Notes: generated by a model from the sequence alone, not told the origin. Shown: positions 31,985-42,699, numbered from the stretch's first letter. The stretch is 64,000 bases of DNA from Ariolimax columbianus (GCA_036924085.1 JAVGWX010000004.1:36337293-36401292), one strand, 5' to 3'. Numbers and translations: made by a program.

Positions 31985-32205
31985 CAATACGCCATCTACC
32001 TTCTTTCCGGAGTCCTCCGGGCCGTTGTTATATGCTAGGCCACATCTGCGTATCGCTCACTACTACTGGGTTTCATGTCGATCCCTCATCTCGTTAGCCA
32101 AACTACCATGAACACAGCCCGTTTCCAGGGAGGGCTACTAGGAAACCGAGCTGAGCGTCTTGGCCAGTATATTTTGTCTGACCAGACGTAAGTCTTCCTC
32201 CCCTT
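31985..32205 (-). mobile_element. Family C element, partial
   Basis: Minus-strand copy missing the AAC-tail end. Landmarks are GGAGTCCTCCGGGCCGTTGT, CGCTCACTACTACTGGG, ACAGCCCGTTTCCAGGGAGG and AGACGTAAGTCTTCCTCCCC. Confidence 0.8.
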
Positions 32206-32904
32206 TTTTTGTATGTAATTGGCTTCATTTCAAACTTTTGCAAATTGTGTTCAGTTTGATGAGTCGCTGAACATGACAACAGCCATAGAAAGATTTGATT
32301 TCTGAATTTTATCATTTTCTTTTGTTTGTATCGTACACAATTAAACAATTTCGGAATTTACGTTCATCAGAATTTATGGCTCTCAGGAAATGAAAAATAT
32401 ACTTATTGTGGACAAATAAAGAACGCTGCAGAGCTATCTTTCTGTATCAATTCTCGTATCACGCATAATTTTTCCAAGACTTCTTTCATTTATTTGTTTA
32501 CTATTCAGTGAGAAGAAAATAGAAAAAAAATGTTTAAAGTTGAATTAAATTTAATCAATATTTTTTTAATGGGCAGATACCGCACCGAGACGAGAATACT
32601 AACAACACTACGTTACGACCAATAGGCCTTCATGGAGGACAACAAATAACAACAATGCTGAACTAGCAAATCAACATATAAGGAAAAAATGGTCTACTTA
32701 TCCGATATAGTGTCTTTCATTGCGATTTGTCCGGTCAAAGGATTGATTTATTTCTTTTCAGGAGATGTGCCCTGTACATGTACATTTCAAAGTCATAAAT
32801 TCTATTTTCTAATCGTTTATTCATTCTGTAAGTGTCTACGTTTAACAGTGAAGACGAGTATACTTAACAACTTTTTATCCTCATTTTTAATTTTCTAGTG
32901 AGTA
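32206..32904. other. Unremarkable AT-rich spacer
   Basis: No coding, RNA or repeat signal recognised between the family C copy and the 27-bp array. Confidence 0.4.
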
Positions 32905-33446
32905 GTTGAATGCCAATATTGGACTCATGTTGGTGAATGTCAATATATGACTCATGTTGGAGAATGTCAATATATGACTCATGTTGGTGAATGTCAATAA
33001 ATGACTAATGTTGGAGAATGTCAATATATGACTCATGTTGGTGAATGTCAATATATGACTCATGTTGGAGAATGTCAATATATGACAAATGTTGGAGAGT
33101 GTCAATATATAACTAATGTTGGAGAATGTCAATTTATGACTCATGTTGGTGAGTGTCAATATATGACAAATGTTGGAGAGTGTCAATATATGACAAGTGT
33201 TGGAGAATGTCAATATATGACAAATGTTGGAGAATGTCAATATATGACAAATGTTGGAGAATGTCAATATATGACAAATGTTGGAGAATGTCAATATATG
33301 ACAAATGTTGGAGAATGTCAATATATGACAAATGTTGGAGAATGTCAATATATGACAAATGTTGGAGAATGTCAATATATGACAAATGTTGGAGAATGTC
33401 AATATATGACAAATGTTGGAGAATGTCAATATATGACAAATGTTGG
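32905..33446 (+). repeat. 27-bp minisatellite, open in several frames
   Basis: About 20 units of 27 bp: AATGTCAATATATGACAAAT then GTTGGAG. The left half alternates GACTCATGTTGGTG and GACTCATGTTGGAG variants; the right half is nearly uniform with GACAAAT. Since 27 is a multiple of three and no stop occurs in the unit, frames stay open on both strands (repeating MTNVGECQY on + and NICHILTFS on -). I regard these as artefacts. Confidence 0.95.
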
Positions 33447-33779
33447 TGAGAACAGATTTAGTATTCTTTATTGTCTTCCTCATTTTCATTTCGCATGCCC
33501 CATTTTCTGTTATTATATTTCGAAGATAGAAGGAGCCGTTGACCTGCTCTAGTATTTGATCCGTCTATTTTTTTTTACGTATAGTAGATATCTATTTTAC
33601 TCTGTTAATTAGCATAGTTTTCGTTTTCTCAGTGGTGATGTCTAAGTCATACACGTGACTTTTATTATTTACTTCATTAACCAATCACAAGTTCGTGTTC
33701 GCTTTCAGCTTTAGAACTGTGTCATTTCCAAATTGTAAATTATTTATTGACACTCCAACAATAATGCGTGCTGACATTT

Positions 33780-34215
33780 ATATTATGTATTGAAACATTT
33801 GTATGTGTAAATGTTAAACAGACAATCGGATAGATTATGTGTTTTTGTCGCACTCCTTTTATTACATACATACATGGTGAGCAAAGTCTCTCAGATCTTA
33901 TAGTGCCATTTTGCTGCCAGTATCGGTTACTTTCTATCCTCGTGTCTTTTCCATCCATACCTATGTTTTGTAGACATGCAATTAAATTCTCATGTTGGAC
34001 GCTATCAAAAGTGTTTTTGTTTTCTATAGAGCACATAAATGTTTTTCTGTATTTCTGCATATTTTTCTGCGTGTGTCTTTTCCAAAATATTGTTTCTAGT
34101 GTTCCGTTCTTCTGCCTAAATTCAAACTGTTCATTCTGAACTTCGTTGTCTACTCCATGCCTTATTCTCCCCTGTATAATTTTAAGCAGTATCTTAAAGG
34201 CACAGCTAAATCATG
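33780..34215 (-). pseudogene. LINE reverse-transcriptase fragment
   Basis: Minus-strand reading contains FEFRQKNGTLETIF, MCSIENKNTFDSVQHENLI, IGMDGKDTR and YWQQNGTIRSERLCSP, then a decayed VRQKHIIYPI where VRQGCVLSP would be expected. These are RT domains around the first catalytic Asp, with the normal YEKAFD motif degraded to NKNTFD. It is related to family B but distinct from its copies here. Confidence 0.75.
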
Positions 34216-34402
34216 TGGATTGTTCCAACATTTGAACACTCGGTTGCACGAGTCCCCTTTGGCAGTGTTAAAAAGACAGGTGTAGTACGGTAGATCAGCT
34301 AGGTGTAGATCCTGAAATGTAGACGTCTACAAATTTTCGAATTCCCCAAGAGCTGCTGTCAAATCTATATTTGTTGTATTAATGCCGGTTACTTTCCCTT
34401 TG

Positions 34403-35115
34403 CTCATATCATGACCTTCTGCTTATATCATGACCTTGTGGCCATATCATGACCTTGTGGTCCTTTCATGACCTTGTGGTCCTATCGTGACCTTGTGCCC
34501 ATATCATGACCTTGTGGTCCTTTCATGACCTTGTGGTTGCATCATGACCTTGTGGTCCTATCATGACTTTGTGCTCATATCATGACCTTGTAGTTCTACC
34601 ATAACCTTGTGGTCATATCATGACCTTGTGTTCATATCATGACCTTGTGATCCTATCATGACCTTGTGCTAAAATCATGAACTTGTGCTTATATCACGAC
34701 CTTGTGGTCCTATCATGACCTTGTTCATATATCATGACCTTGTGCTCATATCATGACCTTATGGTTCTACCATAACCTTGTGGTCATATCATGACCTTGT
34801 GTTCATATCATGACCTTGTGATCCTATCATGACCTTGTGCTAAAATCATGAACTTGTGCTTATATCACGACCTTGTGGTCCTATCATGACCTTTTTCTTA
34901 TATCATGACCTTGAGCTAATATCATGACCTTGTGCTCCTATCATCACCTTGTGTTCCTATCATGACCTTGTGCACATATAATGACCTTGTACTCCAAAAA
35001 TGACCTAGTGGTTCTATCATTACCTTATGCTCCTATCATGACGTGCTCCTGTCATGATCATGTGCTCCTTACATGACCTTGTGTTCCTATCATGACCCTG
35101 TGTTCATGACCTTGC
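34403..35115 (+). repeat. 19-bp minisatellite of TGACCTTG motifs with 171-bp higher-order period
   Basis: About 37 units of 19 bp, each with the core ATCATGACCTTGTG. Core positions 34412, 34431, 34450, 34469, 34488 and 34507 are exactly 19 bp apart. A block of nine units repeats: the variant TTCTACCATAACC occurs at 34594 and 34765, 171 bp apart, followed by the same order of variants. The reverse complement of the core is CAAGGTCA, the extended nuclear-receptor half-site. Confidence 0.92.
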
Positions 35116-35488
35116 TGAATCAGAACATATACATGTTTGCGTTGTGAGCTGTGCCACTAACCACTTCGCTACCAATATGTTAAAGGTCTATCCATTCGGG
35201 GCTGAAAACGCAGCAACGGATAAGCTGACAGGAACGAGGGACTTACATCTGGCTGATTGAGTCAGAGTCAGCCAACTCTAGCTAACAAAGATTGCCTGTC
35301 TAAGTGGCAGACCTAGAAACAGAGTACAGCCGATCAGGATGGTTAAGAGGATTGAGATGATTAAGACGGTTGACATCGAAAAACGAAAGCAGATCCGAAC
35401 CCTGAAATGCCGTGCTGAAACAAGATGTGCCATAGTCTCGATATAAACTATGACAGAACGTCATTTCCAAGACAAACGCAGAAAAATA

Positions 35489-35687
35489 GAAGAAGAAGAA
35501 GAAGAAGAAGAAGAAGAAGAAAGAAGAGAAGAAAAAGAAGAAGAAGAAAAAGAAGAAGAAGAAGACGAATAAGAAGAAGAAAAAGAATAAGAAGAAGAAG
35601 AAAAAGAAGAAGAAGAAGAAGAAGAAAGAAGAGAAGAAGAAGAAGAAGAAGAAGAAGAAGAAGAAAGAAGAGAAGAAGAAGAAGAAG

Positions 35688-35717
<30 letters not shown>
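35489..35717 (+). repeat. (GAA)n expansion
   Basis: About 230 bp of GAA repeats with scattered AAA, GAC and single-base slips. Just left of it, 35425-35488 resembles the 3' end of the G element at 50310-50385 (AAACTATGACAGAACGTCA against AAACTAAGAAAGAACGTCA), so the array probably grew from a retroposon tail. The complementary TTC strand gives a false poly-Phe frame. Confidence 0.92.
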
Positions 35718-35719
<2 letters not shown>

Positions 35720-35869
35720 TCTACTCTGATGCTTTTTTACTAAAGACAGACGTAGCATCGGATTCTCAAAAATTATCTCCTGTGGTAGAGAAAAGATGGT
35801 TACGCAAATACGAGAAGCGTTCAAGTCAAACCGGAACTTTCTATTTAATGAAAAAAATAACTCTTTCAA

Positions 35870-36340
35870 GTAGTCAAAATGCCATTTATTTTTCGATATA
35901 AATCTCCTGCAACGTTTATGCACTCATCCCAGCGTTTAAGTAATGCTTTCAAAGCTTAAGCGTTGAAAGATTTGTCAGTATGTCTGAAACATTCCAGGAC
36001 AGCCTGTTTCGTTTCGTCATCAGTTCTGAAATGCTGACCTCCCATGAATTCTTTTTTTTTTTAGGTGTCCAAGCAGGTGGAAAAACTTGGAGCGAGGTCT
36101 GGCATATAGTGCAATGAGCCGCATAATATCGAGCGTTACATTACAGGAGCAGGACGGAGTCATCACTCACGGATGTGCGGCCTTCTCTAAAACGTTTAAA
36201 CCATTCAAATATCTTACTGCGGCTGAGAGTCTCATCACCATATTGTAATTGCAGTCTTCTGTTCGTTTCCGCAAGTTTCACGCCATCTTTTCACAAGAAA
36301 CTTCATCACAACACGCTGTGTTTCATGGAAGCGCTAACAG
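35870..36340 (-). pseudogene. Mariner-type transposase fossil, internally deleted
   Basis: Read on the minus strand, the right part encodes an N-terminal helix-turn-helix segment with LSRSKIFEWFKRFREGRTSV (after small frame corrections). The left part encodes the C-terminus: MPDLAP (decayed YSPDLAP), GGQHFRTDDETKQAVLECFR and ALLKRWDECINVAGD before the end near 35895. The catalytic centre between them is deleted. The motifs are those of the mariner branch of Tc1/mariner transposases, which cut and paste at TA sites. Frameshifts and stops make it inactive. Terminal inverted repeats were not identified with confidence. Confidence 0.75.
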
Positions 36341-36344
36341 TGTT

Positions 36345-36975
36345 ATGCGCCATTTTTCTTTATCTGTCAAGTGGCTGGCCCATGGCAAGTAGGCCACCTA
36401 GAAGTAATAGAACACATATGCCCCTAACTAATGATAGTAGTTCCAGCACTCTATAACCCATTCAGGTAGATCTGGAACAAACAGTTCCAGTTTGTTTTAA
36501 ACATCCCTCGTAGTTGACAAAGTGGACAGCGGCCTTAAATTGTATGGGGCTTGTGTGGAAACACTGTTATGGCGATTTTCTTGTGACAGCGAAAGAGATG
36601 GATCAAATATACAGACATGGAGGACATACAGATAGTAATCAATGGCCGTCTGTCAGGTGGGGGATACCTCAATCAGTGAACCAGCACTCCACAGACTGCC
36701 ACTGTTTAATATCAGCGTAGATAAAACGAGAATGCTCGTCTCAGAATACAGAACGGGAGTGCGTGCAGCCAGCATATCATTAATACGTAAAGTCTTTCAC
36801 ATTTGCTGAAGCAAATACTGAGACCCTGAAAGTGTACCCGGAGTGCAGTAATCTTGACTATATAACAATAAAAAGACATGGGAAATGTTGACATGAACGA
36901 AGGATCAGTGGTTGTAGATTAAACTGGTCGTAAACTTCTTTTTGACGAACGTCTGATAGCACTACAGAGCTGATC
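36345..36975. other. Degenerate spacer, possible LINE remnant
   Basis: Short frames only. The stretch 36600-36850 looks like decayed RT-type coding sequence but I cannot identify it. Confidence 0.3.
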
Positions 36976-36977
36976 GC

Positions 36978-37200
36978 ATCCCTCACTAACACAAAAACAT
37001 AACTGTTCCCATCCCTCCCTAACACACAAAGATAACTGTTCCCATCCCCCACTAACACAAAAACATAACTATTCCCATCCCTCACTAACACACAAACATA
37101 ACTGTTCCCATCCCTCACTAACACACAAACATAACTGTTCCCATCCCTCACAAACACACAAACATAACTTCTCCCATCCCTCACTAACACAAACATAACT
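36978..37200 (-). repeat. 33-bp minisatellite (left array)
   Basis: About 6-7 units of 33 bp containing ACATAACTGTTCCCATCCCT and CACTAACACA. It directly abuts the larger 33/27-bp array and aligns with its unit, so both probably come from one ancestral 33-bp repeat. Confidence 0.9.
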
Positions 37201-37202
37201 TT

Positions 37203-38545
37203 TCACAACAATTCATATCCCCACATATAACACAACAATTCATATCCCCACATATAACACAACAATTCATATCCCCACATATAACACAACAATTCATATC
37301 CCCACATATAACACAACAATTCATATCCCCACATATAACACAACAATTCCTATCTCCACATATAACACAAACACAACAATTCATATCCCCACATATAACA
37401 CAAACACAATTCATATCCCCACATATAACACAACAATTCCTATCTCCACATATAACACAAACACAACAATTCATATCCCCACATATAACACAAACACAAC
37501 AATTCATATCCCCACATATAACACAACAATTCCTATCTCCACATATAACACAAACACAACAATTCATATCTTCACATATAACACAAACACAACAATTCAT
37601 ATCTCCACATATAACACAAACACAACAATTCATATCTCCACATATAACACAAACACAACAATTCATGTCTCCACATATAACACAAACACAACACTTCATA
37701 TCTCCACATATAACACAAACACAACAATTCATATTTCCACATATAACACAAACACAACAATTCATATCTCCACATATAACACAAACACAACAATTCCTAT
37801 CTCCACATATAACACAAACACAACAATTCATATCCCCACATATAACACTAACACAACAATTCATATCCCCACATATAACACAAACACAACAATTCATATC
37901 CCCACATATAACACAAACACAACAATTCATATCCCCACATATAACACAACAATTCCTATCTCCACATATAACACAAACACAACAATTCATATCTTCACAT
38001 ATAACACAAACACAACAATTCATATCTCCACATATAACACAAACACAACAATTCATATCTCCACATATAACACAAACACAACAATTCATGTCTCCACATA
38101 TAACACAAACACAACACTTCATATCTCCACATATAACACAAACACAACAATTCATATCTCCACATATAACACAAACACAACAATTCATATCTCCACATAT
38201 AACACAAACACAACAATTCCTATCTCCACATATAACACAAACACAACAATTCATATCCCCACATATAACACAAACACAACAATTCATATCCCCACATATA
38301 ACACAAACACAACAATTCATATCCCCACATATAACACAAACACAACAATTCATATCTCCACATATAACACAAACACAACAATTCATATCCCCACATATAA
38401 CACAAACACAACAATTCATATCCCCACATATAACACAAACACAACAATTCATATCCCCACATATAACACAAACACAACAATTCATATCCCCACATATAAT
38501 ACCAATAAACACAACACTTCCTATCCCCACACATAATACAGTTAA
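37203..38545 (-). repeat. 33/27-bp minisatellite, 1.3 kb, open on both strands
   Basis: About 40 units built on CAATTCATATCCCCACATAT plus AACACAA(ACACAA)CA. Units are 33 bp, or 27 bp where the 6-bp ACACAA is missing; the 27-bp form dominates 37203-37360. Larger blocks recur: the run with the distinctive variants TCTTCACATAT, CATGTCTCC and CACTTCAT appears at 37560-37710 and again at 37985-38130. A 479-codon minus-strand frame (repeat NCCVCVICGDM) and a 301-codon plus-strand frame (QFISPHITQTQ) follow from unit lengths divisible by three. No evidence of a gene beyond this. Confidence 0.93.
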
Positions 38546-39065
38546 AAAAGCTGTTCCTATCATTACATGAAACACAGACGAACATATCAACAGAACATGA
38601 TCCAGATGTCGCTTCCAAACCAACTGAAAGTCACGAGCTGGCTAGAAGTACACGAGCCATCACACATTCGACCAAACGAGTCCCGTCAATCTGAGGGTAA
38701 CGGCGTGTGTCACATGTTCTCTAGTATTTTCACAGAAAAACGTGATGGCAACAGACGTGATCAGACAAATATCACGAGCTAGAAAAGTGTGTAAATATAA
38801 TTACTAAATGTTTGCCTTGCATGATTAGTTGTAGTGAGTTGTACAAGCAGATGTTGGTAAAGGCATACCCTAGAATACGTAGTCCGTGTTACCAACAAAT
38901 TTTGCAGTACGTATGTCACCAATAACTTTGTAATGATGTCGATCTGGTACAATTAACAAATGGCAAGGACATAATTACAGAGATGGCAACAAGAGGTAAT
39001 ATATATTGTCAAATAGTGACATGCATTGAACAAGAGTTGTGACAGTAGTTTCTTGACAAATGTGG
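38546..39065. other. Unremarkable spacer
   Basis: No gene or repeat family recognised. Confidence 0.4.
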
Positions 39066-39067
39066 TA

Positions 39068-39165
39068 CATGACTCCCACTTGTCAAGTCATTTTGTCGTG
39101 TTTTTTCGCTTCCAGGATTGAGATTCGAACTCGCACCATCTTTAGACTGAATTATATCAACTTAA
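39068..39165 (-). mobile_element. tRNA-like SINE fragment
   Basis: Minus-strand reading contains the box B-like GAGTTCGAATCTCAATCCTG and ends in a short run before CCACTTGTC-type sequence. A second, closely similar copy is at 39436-39545, on the other side of a different SINE. Confidence 0.6.
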
Positions 39166-39224
39166 ATAAAAGAAAGATCCCGTCACGTCATGTGGCGCAT
39201 AGGAAAAATGGTGATAGGCCCATG

Positions 39225-39433
39225 TTATTTTATAGCCCACGGCACTTAGTGGATGATGTGGTCAGTGTCACGCAGGCCGCCTTTACTTTCCGGACTGAAC
39301 CGGTATCCGTTTAAGGCTGGGTCGACCCGTAAACCATTGCAGTCTGAAAAATCATTTCCGCTTCAACTGGGGAATGAACCCAGGACCACTCAGATGCGAA
39401 GCCAGGGTGCTAACAACTGCACTACGCGGCTCC
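39225..39433 (-). mobile_element. tRNA-derived SINE (same family as 9036-9288)
   Basis: Reverse reading starts GGGAGCCGCGTAGTGCAGTT, with box B CCTGGGTTCATTCCCC. It shares GGCTGGGTCGACCCG, CCGGTATCCGTTTAAGG and TTTCCGGACTGAACC with the 9-kb copy. Confidence 0.85.
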
Positions 39434-39435
39434 CA

Positions 39436-39545
39436 CTTGTCATGTCATGTTGTTGTGGGTTTTTTTTTCGCTTCTGTGATTGAGATTCGAACCCACACTA
39501 TCTTGATTGTTAGATTGTGGTCTTATGAATGATGTCAACTTGAGA
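39436..39545 (-). mobile_element. tRNA-like SINE fragment, second copy
   Basis: Box B-like GGGTTCGAATCTCAATCAC on the minus strand, with a poly(A)-like run (T9 at 39461-39469). Its similarity to 39068-39165 suggests either two insertions or a duplication split by the intervening SINE. Confidence 0.6.
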
Positions 39546-39734
39546 AAGCAACGTAATTAGGAATTGTTTAATATAAACAATAATCATATACAAACTTTTC
39601 CATTTCGGCTAAATCAAATCCAGCAGTGACATCTTTTGCACTTTCCTGATGCATAATTCCTAGTGTTTTGTATTTACTGTTAGATGTAATCTCAATCTCA
39701 ATATCAAAATCCTGATACTCAATCAAGCACGTGC

Positions 39735-40715
39735 GTCTTATGCCAGGTAGCCAAATGTTGAGTAAACTCATTTCGCTCTGTTGCCTTGTTGTACCATGTT
39801 GGGTCCAGGGCCTCCATAAGTCATCTCTTAGAGGGCGACTAAAGTGGTATGGCCACCACGACGTCACTCTACGTGTCCATCTCTTATCCGGCATGCACAC
39901 CACATGGTCGACCTATCTGTATTTTCGTCACAGCGCGACATCCATGATGTCAGAGAAGGAAGTTAGTCGTCTGATTTCTGTGTTGTGGATTTGATCTAGA
40001 ATGGAGATATTCAATGTTCTTTGCTCCATCCCTCGTTAGACAACGCGTAGTCTATCTGCATCAGCTTTCCGTAGGTTTCACACCTCACAGCCATTTACCA
40101 TGGCTGGAATAACCACATTGTTGAAGGTGTGAACCTTAGTATTGGCGTTTCCCATTTCTCACAGTATGGGTTTAATACAGTTGAAGCTGAGCCAGCCCGC
40201 TGTTATCCTTCATGAGATCTCCCGATTTATTAAATGGGACTTCGTGATCTCTTAGCCCAAGTAGATATACGAATTTACATTCTCGACGTGACAATCTTCA
40301 AGGCACATATCTCATTTTTGGGCAGAATGTGTTGAGCATGAACTGGGTTTTCTTTCAATTGATTTGTAGGCCAACTGCAACACTTGCTCTGCTGAGATCA
40401 TTCATGCTTTTCTCCGCTTCTTTGACGTCGTGGCTGATGATGACTATGTCTTCAGCAAACCTCAGATGAGTAAGAGTTTACCCGTCTATATTTATGCCCC
40501 TATCCTTCCAGTCTGTGTGTTCAAAAACCATATTCAATGACTGCTGTAAATAGCTTTGGTGAGATTGTATCACCCTGTCGGACGACACGTTGTATCGGTA
40601 TGGATCGGTCTATAAAAGAGGGGGATATCCGTTGTGCATCCACATTGTTTATCTCCTCTATCAGTTGAGGGTATTTTTTCTGTAATTCCCTGATTTATTA
40701 TAGGCGAGAAGCAAA
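39735..40715 (-). pseudogene. RTE-like LINE reverse transcriptase, heavily decayed
   Basis: Minus-strand pieces in order: PIQRVVRQGDTISPKLFTAV (about 40600-40540), LRFAEDIVIISHD with the ADD box decayed to AED, LQIN-KKTQFMLN, a YLG-type segment, KVHTFNNVVIPAMVNGCEV, ERTLNISILDQIHNTEIRRL, and KRWTRRVTSWWPYHFSRPLR near 39880-39825. RQGDTISP and the order of domains point to the RTE clade. Numerous stops and frameshifts are present. Confidence 0.8.
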
Positions 40716-41345
40716 TATGGCCACTAAACGCTGTGTACTTTTCCTACATCTATGGACCTTTCTTATTAAGACCCGTAACCAGTCAGATAGGTAGAAGAGG
40801 CAAGAACAAGCTCGCGCAGACTGTGTATAGGATCTCATATACGAGGAAGTTCCTTCATAAGTGAGAAAAAATCGTGTAGTGTTTATATAGATAATATGTT
40901 TGAGGGCTTCCTGTATGTGATAGAGACGAGAAAAAACCTACTGCTTCACCCGGAGAGAATGTCGTAAAATGTGACTAACAGTACGATCTAACCATTTAGG
41001 GTACATGACTCAAAACTCGTGTGTTGGCCCGCCACACCAGCTTTGTGATTATGAATGGATGATACAGGAATGTAACAGAGTGAAAATGATAATACACTTG
41101 CTATTACTAAATACATCTAATTTTCCGTTAAGGTTATTCTGCTGTTATATCAAGTCTTGTCAGTGGCCAATCACACATTTTCCCTTTCTCTACCCAAATA
41201 ATTTGTTAACATTTTTTAACATCTCGTACTGCAACTCAATAATGTTACGAGAACCTTTTTTCTGAAACGCGCAGATTCATGTCTGAATCTTGGCCAAAAG
41301 GTCACATGCGGTAGGTAGAGGAGTTCTGATTTGCGGCCCCCTCGA
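40716..41345. other. Spacer without recognised genes
   Basis: No convincing coding or repeat signal. Confidence 0.35.
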
Positions 41346-41349
41346 TGAA

Positions 41350-41685
41350 CTGGAAATTAAAACAGTGGTCAGCGACCTATAGCTGACTGCTAGAGTCAGG
41401 ATCTGTGAATGAGAGCTGCCAAGACTCTTCTACACCTCCACGCGGTGATCTTGGATAACAGGCTGCAACAGAGCAGACTGGCTAAGGAGAAGGGATCGAA
41501 AAGGAAAGGTACTAAAAAAAAGCCTATTAAAGTCAGATATGTAGGACCGAAAGGTGCAAATATCGGCAGTCAAGCTGTAAACTACGACACAACGGAATCC
41601 ATTCTCTGGGTTGCATTCTGCTACTTAAAGCCCTTTCAGGGCGTATTAGCGGGAGATTGAGAACGAAGCCAAGCCAAGCCATTTG
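41350..41685 (+). mobile_element. Family G element with longest residual frame
   Basis: Plus-strand copy ending GGGAGATTGAGAACGAAGCC with a (CCAAG)n tail. An 83-codon frame starts at 41409 and holds LQQSRLAKEKGSKRK and NYDTTESILW. Similar peptides are seen in the minus-strand copy at 52985-53345, so the family may derive from a coding LINE 3' region, but no domain is recognised. Confidence 0.85.
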
Positions 41686-41699
41686 TTAACATCTGGGGA

Positions 41700-41870
41700 A
41701 TTTTAACCAGAAGATCCACGTGAAAAAAGTTGTGGTCTCCACCGTGATTCGAACCTGGCACCTTACCCCGAGACCACTGAGTCCCCTCAGTTACCCATTT
41801 ACAGTTGGGTTGACTGAAGGAGCGGTCATACCAGGCACGAAACACGGCTCTGATTTTTGTTCTGTCCGTC
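41700..41870 (-). mobile_element. tRNA-like SINE
   Basis: Minus-strand reading has a box-A-like CTCAGTGGTCTCGGGGTAAG and box B AGGTTCGAATCACGG at tRNA-like spacing. Confidence 0.65.
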
Positions 41871-41945
41871 CGTGAACTCGAACCCCGGAACGTTGTAATC
41901 TAGTAAGCCAGCTCACTATCGACTAGGCTACACGCTATGAAACCG
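41868..41945 (-). mobile_element. Second tRNA-like SINE head
   Basis: Minus-strand reading gives GTGTAGCCTAGTCGATAGTG (box A) and CCGGGGTTCGAGTTCACG (box B), separated as in a tRNA. The 3' body merges into the adjacent SINE, so it is a fragment. A real tRNA gene is unlikely as no 7-bp acceptor stem closes. Confidence 0.6.
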
Positions 41946-42089
41946 CGCTACAAATGTCTGGGATCAGTCTTTTTTAAAAGCTGGTTCATTCCTTCACCTT
42001 TTTTCCCCATTTGCCCACCACTGTAGCTGACCCCGTTTGAAGGAAGCCTGTCTCCAAACATTTGCAATGTCAAGTACATAATTTAACTG

Positions 42090-42395
42090 CAATTGAGGTG
42101 GAGAGAGTAGACTAACGTCGGGTCAGGCAAAATATACTGGCCAAGCCCCTATCTCGACTTCCTTGCAGTTCTCCATGTAAACCGCTTTGCTAACGTTTCT
42201 GTGTACTAGTTAGCAACATGCAGATGAAGCCAAGCGTTGCACAACCGCCTGGAGGATCCCAATCCACTTCTATCATCACGCTCGGGATGTGAGGAACGCT
42301 ACTACAATCTGCCACGCAAAACTTTTCCGGGTTAAAAGACTAGACATACTTATTGTGGGCATTCAACAACATCAACATTTACAACAACATCAACA
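42090..42395 (+). mobile_element. Family C element
   Basis: Plus-strand copy from GACTAACGTCGGGTCAGGC to ATTGTGGGCATTCAACAAC with a degraded AAC/ATC tail to about 42400. Confidence 0.85.
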
Positions 42396-42411
42396 ACTGC
42401 AGTTTCATTTA

Positions 42412-42560
42412 CATGTAAAGTAAAGTAACCAGCATTACTGGCGTAGGGTTGTGACGTGTTAGCGATCTCACATTTCAAAGGCTCGGCTATGTGAGGGCGG
42501 TAGCCATCTCCTCTCCTAAACCGGTACCCATTTAAGGCTGGGTCGACCCGGGGGCCATTA
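42412..42560 (-). mobile_element. tRNA-derived SINE, truncated (9-kb family)
   Basis: Matches 9036-9205 in order: GTAAAGTAAAGTA, AGCATTACTG, CATTTCAAAGGCTCGGCTAT, CCGGTACCCATTTAAGGCTG and GGTCGACCCGGG. The tRNA-like head is missing. Confidence 0.85.
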
Positions 42561-42699
42561 GACTTTATGTAAATATAATGGCAATGTTTTTTTTAACATG
42601 ATGAGGTTGTCAACCCAGAGCACAACCTTCTTTAGTCGCATGCTTAGAAGGCCACCACTCAGGGGTAAAAGCTGATAAAATAAACAGTCCTTTAACAGA

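Noticed and set aside
33001..33446. CRISPR-like array
   Set aside because: Units are contiguous 27-bp repeats without unique spacers; the same holds for all arrays here, and the DNA is eukaryotic.
32887..33552. Long open frames of 183-200 codons on both strands
   Set aside because: They lie on a 27-bp minisatellite with no stop in the unit; several frames are open at once.
35300..35923. 207-codon poly-Phe frame and 158-codon Arg/Lys frame
   Set aside because: They are simple translations of the (GAA)n/(TTC)n tract with flanking sequence.
41868..41945. Genuine tRNA gene
   Set aside because: A and B boxes are present but no closed acceptor stem is visible; similar heads elsewhere belong to SINEs.
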